Source of the DNA: Embleya sp045207655
Lineage (GTDB): Bacteria > Actinomycetota > Actinomycetes > Streptomycetales > Streptomycetaceae
Assembly (NCBI RefSeq): GCF_045207655.1
Contig: NZ_CP108784.1
Coordinates: 7,502,001-7,566,000, forward strand
Reading direction: 5' to 3'
DNA length: 64,000 nt
Shown: one piece after another, positions 1 through 7,905 of the stretch
How positions within the stretch are numbered: the first letter of the stretch is position 1
Layout of the letters: every line of letters starts with the position of its first letter
The notes under the pieces: generated by a model
Told to the model about the DNA's origin: nothing
Database searches by the model: none
What the model saw: the letters and a program-made list of their open reading frames with translations, nothing else
Made by a program: the position numbers and the translations under genes

Positions 1-1
1 G

Positions 2-334
2 CTCGGATTCACGGCCACCGCCTGGGCGTTCGGCGACGGACAGTCGTTGCCGGTGCTGCTCGCCACGATGATCCTGGGCAGTTTCGGCCTGGGCGTCGCG
101 TACAGCCCGGTGATGATGCTCGCGCTGCGCCGGGTCCCGTTGCCGCTGGCCTCGGACGCGTCCGGGCTGATGGTGACGATGATCCAGCTCGGTCAGGTGC
201 TCGGGGTGGCCGCGTTCGGCACGCTCTACCTGTCGGTGGGCGGCGACTTCCACCACGCGGGCGAGGTGACCTCGATGGCGATCGCCGCGACGGCGCTGGT
301 GACCGCCGTGCCGGCCGCCCGGTTGCGCACATAG
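2..334 (+). CDS. MFS drug-type transporter, C-terminal part (cut by window edge)
   Basis: Only the last ~110 codons are present; the gene begins before base 1. The visible protein is hydrophobic with three predicted membrane helices. It contains short Gly/Ala-rich helices and an arginine pair (ALRRVPLPLASDASG) in the style of the late half of DHA2-family multidrug proton antiporters, ending with AARLRT. The frame stays open back to the window edge, so no start can be chosen. The neighbouring HxlR gene on the other strand converges on it. The family call is moderate and the substrate unknown. Confidence 0.6.
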   Translation, partial: LGFTATAWAFGDGQSLPVLLATMILGSFGLGVAYSPVMMLALRRVPLPLASDASGLMVTMIQLGQVLGVAAFGTLYLSVGGDFHHAGEVTSMAIAATALVTAVPAARLRT

Positions 335-341
335 CGGGTGC

Positions 342-710
342 TCACGCGGTGCGTGCGGCGTCGGCCGCGTCCTGGGCGGCCAGGACGCGGTCGCCGTGTT
401 CGAGGGACCACGCGCCGATGGCCTGGAACGCGACCAGGAGGGACTCGCCCAGGTCGGTCAGCGCGTACTCGACGCGCGGCGGCGCCTCGGCATAGGCATG
501 GCGGGACACCAGACCGTGGTACTCGAGTCGGCGCAGTGTCTCGTTGAGAACCTTCGCGCTGATCCCGCCGATCCGCACGGCCATGGCGCCAGGTCGCATG
601 GGGCCGGCGGCCAGCGCGTAGACGACCACGCTGTTCCAGCGGTTGGTGAGCAGGTCGAAGCCGACGCGGGCGCGGCAGTCGGCGACGTATTCGCCTCTGT
701 GTTCGGTCAT
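342..710 (-). CDS. HxlR-family transcriptional regulator
   Basis: This 122-residue protein has the HxlR (MarR-like winged helix) layout. An early Cys (C13, VADCRARVGF) precedes LLTNRWNSVVVYALAAG. The recognition-helix segment is GGISAKVLNETLRRLEYHGL, followed by the wing PPRVEYALTDLGESL. HxlR proteins sense electrophiles or oxidants and usually control a divergently transcribed oxidoreductase. That fits here, because the NAD(P)-binding gene at 806 runs divergently from a ~95-bp spacer. It converges on the MFS transporter end. The specific signal cannot be read from the sequence. Confidence 0.88.
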   Translation of the reverse strand: MTEHRGEYVADCRARVGFDLLTNRWNSVVVYALAAGPMRPGAMAVRIGGISAKVLNETLRRLEYHGLVSRHAYAEAPPRVEYALTDLGESLLVAFQAIGAWSLEHGDRVLAAQDAADAARTA

Positions 711-805
711 GGCTTCATTCTCGCCCCGGCGAGACTTACCGAATGGTGCCTGTCGGCTTCCCTAGCTTCGAGGAGTCGGAGACGACCTCTCGAGCGAACG
801 GGGTA

Positions 806-1441
806 ATGGCTGTGCGAATCGGAATTCTGGGTGCGGGCAACATGGCGGTCGCGTTGGGCGGCAAGTGGGCGCGGGCCGGACACGACGTGCTGATCGGCGC
901 GCGGTCGGCGGAACGGGCCGAGGTGTCGGCGAAGTCGATCGGGGCCCGGGCGGGTACGTTCGCCGAGGCCGCCGGGCACGGCGAGGCGGTGTTGTCGGCG
1001 GTCGGGCACGCGGCGACCGGCGAGGTGATCCCGCCGTTGGCGGAGTTGCTGGCCGGCAAGGCGCTGCTCGACTGCTCGAACCCGATGGTGCCGGGCCCGA
1101 GCGGGCTGGTCCTGACCACCGACGGCGGCCCGTCGGCGGCGCGCACGCTCGCGGACGCGGCACCGGGCGCGCATGTGGTCAAGGCGTTCCACCTGGGCGC
1201 GGCCGGGGTGTGGGCGGGCGAGCACGCGAACGGGCTCGGGGTACCGCTGTGCGGCGACGACGCGGACGCGCTCGCCGTGGCGCACACCCTGGTCGCGGAC
1301 GTGGGCTCGGTACCGCTGGCGGTCGGCGGGCTGGAGCGGGCGGGCTATCTGGAGGCGACCGCGGCGATCGTGATCGGGATGTGGTTCGCCGATCAGGACC
1401 CGCGGACGATGTTGCCGGCGGCGGAGCACGCGCACGGGTAG
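806..1441 (+). CDS. NADP-binding (F420:NADP oxidoreductase-like) reductase
   Basis: The 211-residue protein opens with a Rossmann nucleotide motif, MAVRIGILGAGNMA, followed by LIGARS, whose Arg suggests NADPH. LLDCSNPMVPGPSG and VKAFHLGA follow, typical of the short F420-dependent NADP reductase-like family. An upstream in-frame ATG at 743 would add 21 residues unlike the family and has no Shine-Dalgarno sequence, so 806 is chosen. It lies divergent from the HxlR regulator, its probable controller. The electron partner (F420 or another substrate) is not certain. Confidence 0.8.
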   Translation: MAVRIGILGAGNMAVALGGKWARAGHDVLIGARSAERAEVSAKSIGARAGTFAEAAGHGEAVLSAVGHAATGEVIPPLAELLAGKALLDCSNPMVPGPSGLVLTTDGGPSAARTLADAAPGAHVVKAFHLGAAGVWAGEHANGLGVPLCGDDADALAVAHTLVADVGSVPLAVGGLERAGYLEATAAIVIGMWFADQDPRTMLPAAEHAHG

Positions 1442-1473
1442 CGGGCGGCCGGCGCGCCGAGGGGCCGCGGTCG

Positions 1474-1514
1474 CGACCGGCCGGACGGCGGTCGGTGGTC
1501 CGTCCGGCCGGTCG
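1474..1514. terminator. Perfect 15-bp hairpin between convergent genes
   Basis: Arms CGACCGGCCGGACGG (1474-1488) and CCGTCCGGCCGGTCG (1500-1514) are perfect inverted repeats around an 11-base loop. The hairpin sits between the ends of two convergent genes (stop at 1441 on plus, stop at 1525 on minus). There is no T-run, as is common for actinobacterial terminators. Confidence 0.75.
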
Positions 1515-1524
1515 ACGCGGGCTC

Positions 1525-1923
1525 CTACCGGTGGTCTTCCCGCCGGTCCTCGCCGAGGTAGGCGACCAGGACCGGGACATGGCTGTGCTCCGGGTCGCGG
1601 ACGGCGGTGAGCAGCGTGAGTCGGCCGTCGCCCACCCGGGTGAGCAGGGCGGAGCGGGCCGCGCGCGCCGGCGCGGTGTCGAGTTCGTCGCGGTAGCGGG
1701 CGCGGAACACGTCCTCGGCCGGCCCGCCGGCGTGCCAGGCCCGGCGCAGCTCGGTGGACGGGGTCAACTCCTTGGGCCAGTCGTCCAGCCGCGCGTCCGC
1801 CTTGGCGAGGCCGCGCGGCCACAACCGGTCGACCAGGACGCGCAGCCCGTCGTCGGGTTCGGCGGGTTCGTACACCCGGCGGACGCTGATGGTGGGTCCG
1901 TCGGCGGTGCCGCGCCGGCTCAT
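1525..1923 (-). CDS. DUF488 family protein
   Basis: The 132-residue protein carries the family's hallmark segments: RVYEPAEPDDGLRVLVDRLWPRG, WPKELTPSTELRRAWHAG and FRARYRDEL, then a TLLTAVRDPEHSHVPVLVAYL end. The frame is open upstream, but the ATG at 1923 is preceded by GGGAGGCACG, a good ribosome site, and starts where the family starts. DUF488 proteins are of unknown biochemical function; some are linked to heavy-metal or stress loci. It stands alone between convergent and non-coding DNA. Confidence 0.85.
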   Translation of the reverse strand: MSRRGTADGPTISVRRVYEPAEPDDGLRVLVDRLWPRGLAKADARLDDWPKELTPSTELRRAWHAGGPAEDVFRARYRDELDTAPARAARSALLTRVGDGRLTLLTAVRDPEHSHVPVLVAYLGEDRREDHR

Positions 1924-2125
1924 CGTGCCTCCCGTGGGGATCGGTGCCGGCGTGTACCCGGCTCGGGTCGATCTCACCGGGCGCGTCGATCGACGTGATC
2001 GCAGGGGGCGTTCACCGCCACCGATCGTGGGTGTCGCCCGCACCGGTCACGCCGCCCGCGCATCCCGCACCGTCACGCCGGGCGCGGCGCGCGCGTGCCA
2101 CTCGCGCCCGCCTCCGGGCCCGGCC

Positions 2126-2761
2126 TCAGTACGCGATGCCCACCGGCCGTCGGTAGGTGGCCGGGTCGTCCAGGACCGCGAGCATGCCGTGTGCGAGGTC
2201 GGCCCGGGCGATGGTGCCGCCGCGTGGGACGCTGCCGCCGATGTGGGTGCGGTAGGTGCCGGTGCCGGACCCGTTGGTCAGCCTCGGCGGTCGCATCGAG
2301 GTCCAGTCGCTCTCGCTGCGGGCCAACTCGCCCTCCATCGCGTCCAGGTCCGCGTACACGTCCTTGAGGATCGCGCGCAGGATCGGGATCAGCGCGCCGC
2401 GTACGAACACCGAGTCCTCGGTCGGCGTCGGGCCCACCGGGGCGGCGCTGATGGTCACCAGGCGCCGTACGCCGGTGTCGGCCATCGCGCTCAGGATCGC
2501 GGCGGTCGCCGCCGCCGCGATGCCGGCGGCCCTGCGGTTGCGCGGTCCTATCCCGGACAACACCGCGTCGCGGCCCTCGATCGCCTCGCGCAGTTCGGCC
2601 GGGTCCGTCACGTCCGCCCATACGACCTCGATGTTCGGGTGTTCGAAGGCGGGTCGGGACGGCGCGCGGACCACGGCGGTGACCTTGTGTCCGGCGGCGA
2701 CGGCATGGCGCAGGACGTGTTCGCCGGTGCCGCCGGTCGCTCCGAGAACGGTGAGCCTCAT
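2126..2761 (-). CDS. NAD(P)H-binding NmrA/SDR-like protein
   Basis: This 211-residue single-domain Rossmann protein begins with MRLTVLGATGGTGEHVLRHA, the atypical-SDR GxxGxxG motif. AGHKVTAVVRAPSR, DAVLSGIGP and an SDWTSMRPPRLTNG segment near residue 165 are typical of NAD(P)H-binding (NmrA-like, biliverdin reductase B-like) proteins. It lacks the classical YxxxK pair, so it may bind the nucleotide without catalysis. It lies divergent from a TetR gene across an operator palindrome (2780-2797) only 19 bases before its start, so repression by that TetR protein is likely. Confidence 0.82.
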   Translation of the reverse strand: MRLTVLGATGGTGEHVLRHAVAAGHKVTAVVRAPSRPAFEHPNIEVVWADVTDPAELREAIEGRDAVLSGIGPRNRRAAGIAAAATAAILSAMADTGVRRLVTISAAPVGPTPTEDSVFVRGALIPILRAILKDVYADLDAMEGELARSESDWTSMRPPRLTNGSGTGTYRTHIGGSVPRGGTIARADLAHGMLAVLDDPATYRRPVGIAY

Positions 2762-2779
2762 GTGTTGCCTCCCGAGGTG

Positions 2780-2797
2780 GGTGAGTGTTCACTCACC
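2780..2797. promoter_or_regulatory. Perfect 18-bp operator palindrome for the divergent TetR regulator
   Basis: GGTGAGTG-TT-CACTCACC is a perfect inverted repeat located between the divergent NmrA-like gene (start 2761) and the TetR gene (start 2920). A looser pair, GGTGA (2805-2809) and TCACC (2818-2822), follows and may be a second binding site. Size and position are typical of TetR-family operators. Confidence 0.75.
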
Positions 2798-2919
2798 TGT
2801 ACATGGTGAATACTTGCTCACCCCTGCGTCAAGTCCGGGACCGGACCGCGCCGAACCCCATCGGACCGGCCCGAAATCGCCCGGACCGGACCGCCCACGA
2901 AGAACGGACGACCGCCGCG

Positions 2920-3609
2920 ATGCCGCACTCGACCCGCCCCGAACCCCAGCGGCGGGAGCCGCAACCGGCGCCGACCCCCGGGCGCCGGCAGCAGGTCGTA
3001 CCCACCCGGCAGCGGATCCTGGACGCCGCCGAGCACCTGATGCGCACGCTCGGACTGGCGCGCACCACGACCAAGGAGATCGCCCGCGCCGCCGGTTGTT
3101 CGGAGGCCGGGCTGTACAAGCACTTCACCGGCAAGGAGGAACTGTTCGTGGCGGTCCTCCAGGAGCGGCTGCCACCGCTGGGTCCGTTGCTGGCCCAACT
3201 GGCCGTCGAGTCGGACGGGCCCGACGGGCCGGACGAGCCCGGCGGGGTGGAGCGGCGGCTGACGGCGATCGCGACTCGGGCCGCGGAGTTCTACGAGCAG
3301 AGCATGCCGATCGCCTCGTCGCTGTTCGCCGAACCCGCGCTGCTGCGCCGGCACCGCGAGGCGCTGCGCGGCATCGGCGCCGGTCCGCACGTGCCGCTGC
3401 GCCTGCTCGCCGCCTATCTCACGGTCGAGCGCGACCGCGGCCGGATCGCCCCGGACGCCGACCCGGAGGCGGCCGCCGCGATGTTGCTGGGCGCGTGTTA
3501 CCAACGCGCGTTCCTGCGGCACTTCATGGGCATCGAGGACGGTCCGACGGTGGCCGAGTTCGCCGCGAGCGCGGCCGGGACGCTGATGCGAGGCATCGCG
3601 CGACCGTGA
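2920..3609 (+). CDS. TetR-family transcriptional regulator
   Basis: The protein has 229 residues. After a basic, disordered ~25-residue leader comes the TetR DNA-binding domain: TRQRILDAAEHLMRTLGL, then TTKEIARAAGCSEAGLYKHF, then TGKEELFVAVL. A helical ligand-binding domain follows, ending AGTLMRGIARP. The open frame extends upstream to 2785 through the operator, so the ATG at 2920 is preferred. It probably represses itself and the divergent NmrA-like gene. The ligand is unknown. Confidence 0.87.
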   Translation: MPHSTRPEPQRREPQPAPTPGRRQQVVPTRQRILDAAEHLMRTLGLARTTTKEIARAAGCSEAGLYKHFTGKEELFVAVLQERLPPLGPLLAQLAVESDGPDGPDEPGGVERRLTAIATRAAEFYEQSMPIASSLFAEPALLRRHREALRGIGAGPHVPLRLLAAYLTVERDRGRIAPDADPEAAAAMLLGACYQRAFLRHFMGIEDGPTVAEFAASAAGTLMRGIARP

Positions 3610-3833
3610 CCGGCGAACGCGTCGAGTCGGCCCGGTGCCGTGGTGCGTGGTGCGTGCCCGGGTGGTGCGTTGTGGGGTGCGTGCCGGGTGGTGCGTTTGC
3701 GGGTGCGGTGGGTCGTGCCCGGTTGCGAGCCGGTGCCGTGGGCACGGTCGGCTGTCGGCGCGGTCTGCGACACTCCGAGCCCCGAAGGGCTCGGCTGCAC
3801 CGACCTGTCGGTCGCTGCTCGTATCGTGCGTGC

Positions 3834-4169
3834 ATGGAGTTGACACCGCGGATGATCACGATCGACTGCGCCGATCCGCGCAGCCTCGCCGCCTGGTGGG
3901 CGAACGCACTGGGAGTGGAGATCGCCGAGGACTTCGGCGAGTTCGTCATCGTCGGCGCCGAGCCGGTGGTCCTGGGCTTTCAGCGGGTGCCCGAGGAGCG
4001 GGTCGGCAAGAACAGGGTGCATGTGGACTTCTCGGCACCGGACCGGGCGGACGCGGTCGAGCGGCTGGTGGGCCTGGGCGCGACGGTGGTGGCCGAGCGC
4101 GACGCGCCCGGGCTGAAGTGGACCACCATGCAGGACCCCGCGGGCAACGAGTTCTGCGTTTCGGGCTGA
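3834..4169 (+). CDS. VOC (glyoxalase/bleomycin-resistance fold) protein
   Basis: The small 111-residue protein begins MELTPRMITIDCADPRSLAA and ends MQDPAGNEFCVSG. This is the beta-alpha-beta-beta-beta module of the vicinal oxygen chelate superfamily. The D-P-x-G-N-E-F ending holds the usual metal-ligand Glu. It covers the family length for single-domain Glo-EDI-BRP proteins. The 224-bp spacer upstream is a G/T-rich, low-complexity run of GTGCGTGG-like words with no recognisable gene. The substrate is unknown. Confidence 0.8.
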   Translation: MELTPRMITIDCADPRSLAAWWANALGVEIAEDFGEFVIVGAEPVVLGFQRVPEERVGKNRVHVDFSAPDRADAVERLVGLGATVVAERDAPGLKWTTMQDPAGNEFCVSG

Positions 4170-4260
4170 GCGAACGCACGGCCGCCGACGCCGGAGGGAG
4201 GTCCGACCGGGATCCCCGCGGTGTCGGCGCCACGCTCCGTGCGGCCGGGGCCGGTTCGGG

Positions 4261-4815
4261 TCAGGTGCGGGTGCGCAGGTAGCGGCCCCTGGCGAGTTCG
4301 GTGACCAGGACCGGCTTCTTCCCATGGGCGGGCACCGTGGTGCGGCGTTCCTCGGTCATGCCCAGCTTGGCCATCACCTTCGCGGACGCGGTGTTGTCCA
4401 CATGGCAGATGGAGATCAGGCGCGGCACGCGGGCGTACTCGAAGGCGAAGCGCAGCACCTCGACGGCGGCCTCGGTGGCGATGCCGTGGCCCCAGTACGG
4501 TCGGGCCAGCCGCCACCCGATCTCGACCGCGGGCATCACCTCCGGCAGGAACTCCGGTACGGCCAGGCCCGCCCAGCCCGCGAGCGCGCCGACCGGGCCC
4601 GGTTCGGCGGTGCGCAGTTCGATCGCGAACAGGCCGAAGCCGCGTGCCTGCCAGGCCCGTTCGTACTCGACCAGGGCGGCGGCGCTCTGCTCGGGGGTGC
4701 GCGGCAGGCCGTCGCCCACGTAGCGCATCACCTCGGGGTCGGCGTTCATCGCGGTGAGCGCGGGCAGGTCGTCGTCGCGCCAGCGGCGGAGCAGGAGTCG
4801 GTCCGTCTCGATCAT
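4261..4815 (-). CDS. GNAT N-acetyltransferase (RimJ/RimL-like)
   Basis: The 184-residue protein starts MIETDRLLLRRWRDDDLPAL, the standard opening of RimJ/RimL-type acetyltransferases. It has the acetyl-CoA loop in EIGWRLARPYWGHGIATEAA near residue 100 and the later VDNTASAKVMAKLGM segment, where many relatives have N-x-x-S. It is convergent with the VOC gene. The acceptor (ribosomal N-terminus, amino acid or drug) cannot be told from sequence. Confidence 0.87.
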   Translation of the reverse strand: MIETDRLLLRRWRDDDLPALTAMNADPEVMRYVGDGLPRTPEQSAAALVEYERAWQARGFGLFAIELRTAEPGPVGALAGWAGLAVPEFLPEVMPAVEIGWRLARPYWGHGIATEAAVEVLRFAFEYARVPRLISICHVDNTASAKVMAKLGMTEERRTTVPAHGKKPVLVTELARGRYLRTRT

Positions 4816-5210
4816 CGGACCATCCTGCCCGAGCGGGACCGGACGCGAACCGGACGGGGGGCGAACCGCGAACGGGACGAGACCGGACCGCGAACCGGAC
4901 CGCGAACCGGACGGGGGCCGGACGGGGAGCCGGACCACGAAAGGGACGGGGGTGGATCGCGACCGGATCGCCGATCGCTCCGTCGACCCGACCGCACGCA
5001 GGCTCGATCGCGGGCGCCATCCGACCGACGACCCGGCCGCCACCCGCTCCGCCCGCACCCCGAATCGGGGCACAACGCGATGTCCGATTCCCGCCGGACG
5101 GCGCGCTCGCGATCGCGCACAGTGGGATCCGGAAGCACCTATGACCAGTGCGCAAGGCCGGTCCCCGACCGATGCGCACGGCCATCGCGATCTCGACGAA
5201 GGAAGCGACC
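4816..5210. repeat. Gene-free spacer with degenerate CGAACCGGAC-type short repeats
   Basis: Between about 4833 and 4946 the words CGAACCGGAC, GGACCG and GACGGGGG recur in an irregular tandem pattern, with unit lengths near 10-12 bp. The rest of the 395-bp spacer shows no convincing coding frame. It separates the divergent GNAT and ogt genes, so both promoters should lie here, but no clear -10/-35 pair stands out. Confidence 0.5.
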
Positions 5211-5717
5211 ATGACCGTCCACACCACCCTCGACAGCCCCCTGGGCGAACTGCTGCTGATCGGCGACGAGCGCGCCGACGGCACGCTCGCGCTGTCCTCG
5301 CTGTCCGTGCCCGGACAGAAGGGCGGCGCCGCCGTGCCCGCCGACTCGCGCCCCGACGCGGCCCCGTTCGCCGAGGTGGTGCGCCAACTCGGCGCCTACT
5401 TCGTGGGCGACCTGCGCGACTTCGACCTACCCCTGGCGCCGCGCGGCTCGGCCTTCCAGGAACGCATCTGGGCCGCGATCGACGAGATCCCGTACGGCAC
5501 CACGACCACATACGGCGCGATCGCCGAACGGGTGGGCACCTCGCGGGCGGGGGTGCGCGCGGTGGGCACCGCGATCGGGGCCAACCCGCTGCTGCTGATC
5601 CGGCCCTGCCACCGGGTGATCGGCGCGGACGGCGCGCTGCGCGGGTACGCGGGCGGCCTGGACCGCAAGGAGTACCTGCTCGACCACGAGGGCGCGCTGC
5701 CGGCGCGCCTGCGGTGA
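5211..5717 (+). CDS. ogt: Methylated-DNA--protein-cysteine S-methyltransferase
   Basis: This 168-residue O6-alkylguanine-DNA alkyltransferase transfers alkyl groups from damaged guanine to its own Cys. The active-site motif RPCHRVIGADG is at about 131-141 (acceptor Cys133). The upstream segment IPYGTTTTYGAIAERVG (93-109) carries the DNA-binding helix and the Tyr that flips the base. GAAGGAAG precedes the ATG at 5211; an earlier in-frame GTG at 5148 lacks such a site. Its stop overlaps the start of the next gene (GTGA), implying translational coupling with a 2OG-Fe(II) oxygenase. Confidence 0.93.
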   Translation: MTVHTTLDSPLGELLLIGDERADGTLALSSLSVPGQKGGAAVPADSRPDAAPFAEVVRQLGAYFVGDLRDFDLPLAPRGSAFQERIWAAIDEIPYGTTTTYGAIAERVGTSRAGVRAVGTAIGANPLLLIRPCHRVIGADGALRGYAGGLDRKEYLLDHEGALPARLR

Positions 5718-6430
5718 GCGCCGTGGACACGCTGTTCGCCGGCACGCCCGCGGCCACCACGGATTTGGCCGCACGGGTGGACGAGCACGGACATGCGCTG
5801 ACCCACCGGATCCTGGACCCGGACACGTGCCGTGAGATCGCCCAACTGTACGACCGCCCCGAGCTCTTCCGAGCCACCATCGACATGGCCCGGCATCGCT
5901 TCGGCGCCGGGCGGTACCGCTACTTCGCCGCGCCCGTGCCCGAGCCGATCGCCGCGCTGCGCGCGTCCTGCTACCCGCACCTGTTGCCGATCGCCCGCGC
6001 GTGGGCCGCCCGCCTGGGGCGACCCGCGCCCTGGCCGGACACCCTGGACGAGTGGCTGACGATGTGTCACGCGGCGGGTCAGACCAGGCCGACGCCGATC
6101 CTGCTGCGCTACGGACCGGGCGACTGGAACGCGCTGCACCGGGACCTGTACGGCGACCTGGTCTTCCCGCTCCAGGTGGTGATCGGCCTGGACGAGCCCG
6201 GCGTCGACTACACCGGCGGCGAATTCCTGATGGCCGAGCAGCGCTTCCGGGCCCAATCGCGCGGCACCGCGATCAGCCTGCCCCGGGGGCACGGGCTGGT
6301 CTTCACCACCCGGGACCGGCCGATCCGCTCGGCCCGAGGCTGGTCGGCGGCGCCGATGCGGCACGGCGTCAGCACGGTGCACTCCGGGCTGCGCCGCACC
6401 CTGGGCCTCGTCTTCCACGACGCGGCGTGA
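5714..6430 (+). CDS. 2OG-Fe(II) oxygenase, possible alkylation repair partner
   Basis: The 238-residue protein has iron-ligand spacing typical of 2-oxoglutarate dioxygenases. HRD (His142, Asp144) lies in WNALHRDLYGDLVFPLQ, and a distal His is in PMRHGVSTVHSG (His217 or His223). Arg227/Arg228 can bind 2-oxoglutarate. The GTG start overlaps the ogt stop, and gene 6432 follows almost at once, so the three genes look like one operon. It is not a close AlkB by motif, and closer to a prolyl-hydroxylase-like group often placed next to ada/ogt. A DNA-repair role is inferred from context. Confidence 0.78.
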   Translation: MSAVDTLFAGTPAATTDLAARVDEHGHALTHRILDPDTCREIAQLYDRPELFRATIDMARHRFGAGRYRYFAAPVPEPIAALRASCYPHLLPIARAWAARLGRPAPWPDTLDEWLTMCHAAGQTRPTPILLRYGPGDWNALHRDLYGDLVFPLQVVIGLDEPGVDYTGGEFLMAEQRFRAQSRGTAISLPRGHGLVFTTRDRPIRSARGWSAAPMRHGVSTVHSGLRRTLGLVFHDAA

Positions 6431-6431
6431 C

Positions 6432-7070
6432 GTGATGTACACGCTGATCGGGCCGGACGGGCGGCCCTACCGCAGTGCGACGCCGGGCACGCTCGGCGGC
6501 ACCACGGGCGGGCGGCTGTACGGGCGGCTGGACTGCCGCAGCGCGTTGCGGGCGATCCAGCGCGGCGGCTACGTCGCCGGCCGGGTCTTCTTCGCCGACG
6601 AGGCGACCGCGATCAGGGCCGGGTTCCGGCCGTGCGCGGTGTGCCTGCCGGTCGCCTACGCCCGTTGGAAGGGCCGCCCGCCGGCGCCGCACACCGAGGC
6701 CGAACTGGCGGACCTGCTCCGCAGGTTGGCCGGTCGGCGGACGCTGGCGATCGGGCACGGCCGGGACCGCGCCTCGACCGCCGCCGCGCACGCGCTCGCG
6801 GCGGCCTGGCTCGGGGAGGTGGTCGCGGTGGTCTCCTGGCCCGAACAGGCCGCGTCCTGGCTGCGCCCGGCCCGGCGGTTGACCGCGCACGCACCGGACG
6901 CGTGGGTGGTGGCGGGCTCGGCACCGGGGTGGGCCGGCATGCGCGAGCGACTGCTGCGCAACACCGACTGGGACCCGGAACGCACCTACGCCTTCGCGTC
7001 GTTGGCGGATGCGATCACGGACCCGGACCGGGACGAGGGTGCCTGGTGGGCGGCGGCCCGGCCGGGGTGA
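6432..7070 (+). CDS. Ada-type metal-binding domain fused to an unrecognised C-terminal region
   Basis: Residues 1-80 resemble the zinc-binding N-domain of Ada: GRLDCRSALRAI (Cys35), FFADEATAIRAGFRPCAVC (Cys68, Cys71), then a Tyr/Trp-rich tail. Ada uses four Cys, one being the methyl acceptor; only three are present here, so classical methyl-phosphotriester transfer is doubtful. Residues 95-212 match no family I know. They contain a Gly/His start (LAIGHGRDRAS) and several Trp. It follows ogt and the 2OG oxygenase by 1-2 bases, suggesting a shared repair or stress role. A 57-codon relic of the same gene lies at 25994-26164. Confidence 0.75.
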   Translation: MMYTLIGPDGRPYRSATPGTLGGTTGGRLYGRLDCRSALRAIQRGGYVAGRVFFADEATAIRAGFRPCAVCLPVAYARWKGRPPAPHTEAELADLLRRLAGRRTLAIGHGRDRASTAAAHALAAAWLGEVVAVVSWPEQAASWLRPARRLTAHAPDAWVVAGSAPGWAGMRERLLRNTDWDPERTYAFASLADAITDPDRDEGAWWAAARPG

Positions 7071-7112
7071 CCGACGACCCGCGGGCCCGCCGCGGAGGCC
7101 GGCCGGCGCCGG

Positions 7113-7583
7113 CTACCGCGCGGCGTACCGGATGTGCTCGAACGGCCAGTGTTCCGCCAACCACGCGGAGACCTCGCGGTACAGCGGCGCGTCGAGTTCG
7201 GCTCGGTCCGCCCGTACCCAGGAACGCACCGAGGTGACGGCGGGGTCTTCGCGGTCGGGGTAGATGTACACACAGCCGATCACGTCGTAGTCACCGGCGT
7301 TGCCACCGTTGTCGAGCACGGTGTACGTGAAGCCGGTGCGCTTGGTGAAGTCGTCGGCGTGCCGGACCAGATCGCGCAGGTTCTCGTCGGCGGTCATGCC
7401 GTCGAGCGGCGGCCAGTGTCGGTCCGCGAAGCCGGGCGTGGCCCGGATGTGCTCGATGCTCGACGACCACGCGGTCAGATCGGCCCGGTTGTGCCGGGCG
7501 GCCAGCGGTTCCAACCGGAAGGACGGCGTGACCGGGGGCGCGGGGACGACGAACTCGTCGGGGACGAAGGTGCGTTCGGACAT
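7113..7583 (-). CDS. GNAT-fold acetyltransferase-like protein
   Basis: This 156-residue protein starts MSERTFVPDEFVVPAPP. The middle has RLEPLAARHNRADLTAWSSS and LDNGGNAGDYDVIGCVYIYP, resembling a beta-strand pair of the GNAT fold, and it ends with WLAEHWPFEHIRYAAR. The usual acetyl-CoA motif Q/RxxGxG/A is not evident, so this is a divergent or incomplete member. It is convergent with the Ada-type gene. Confidence 0.65.
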   Translation of the reverse strand: MSERTFVPDEFVVPAPPVTPSFRLEPLAARHNRADLTAWSSSIEHIRATPGFADRHWPPLDGMTADENLRDLVRHADDFTKRTGFTYTVLDNGGNAGDYDVIGCVYIYPDREDPAVTSVRSWVRADRAELDAPLYREVSAWLAEHWPFEHIRYAAR

Positions 7584-7905
7584 GTCGGGAGCTTACGCCG
7601 GTAGGCGGGAGCGGTGGGAGTGACGCGCCGGGCGGGTGTGGCGCGAGGTGGGTGTGGGGTCGGCGGCGGGCGGACGCGTCCCGTGTGGAGCGGGGGCGGG
7701 AGCCGTGCGGGTGCCTTGGCGGATCCGGTGCGGTGGCGTGGCCGGGCGTCGGGCTCGGAGGTCGGCTTCGGTTTCGGCCGCTGCCGCGTGGCGCCATCCG
7801 GCGGCGGGTGCCGGTGTGCGGGCGTCGGCCGCCGGGCGGGAGCCCGGTCGTGCCGTCGCCATCGCCGTCGAGTGGGTGGGGCGCTTCGACCGGGTGGCCG
7901 GGGTC
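7584..7905. other. Spacer with no recognisable gene
   Basis: The 322 bases between the GNAT-like gene and the end of the LLM gene are G-rich on the plus strand, with several open frames of low-complexity Arg/Gly/Ala composition. None has a good ribosome site or a family-like protein. The promoter of the 7583 gene should lie at the left end. Confidence 0.5.

Noticed and set aside
4816..5210. A small Arg/Pro-rich coding gene in the repeat region before ogt
   Set aside because: Frames here arise from short tandem words, lack ribosome sites and give low-complexity proteins without family features.
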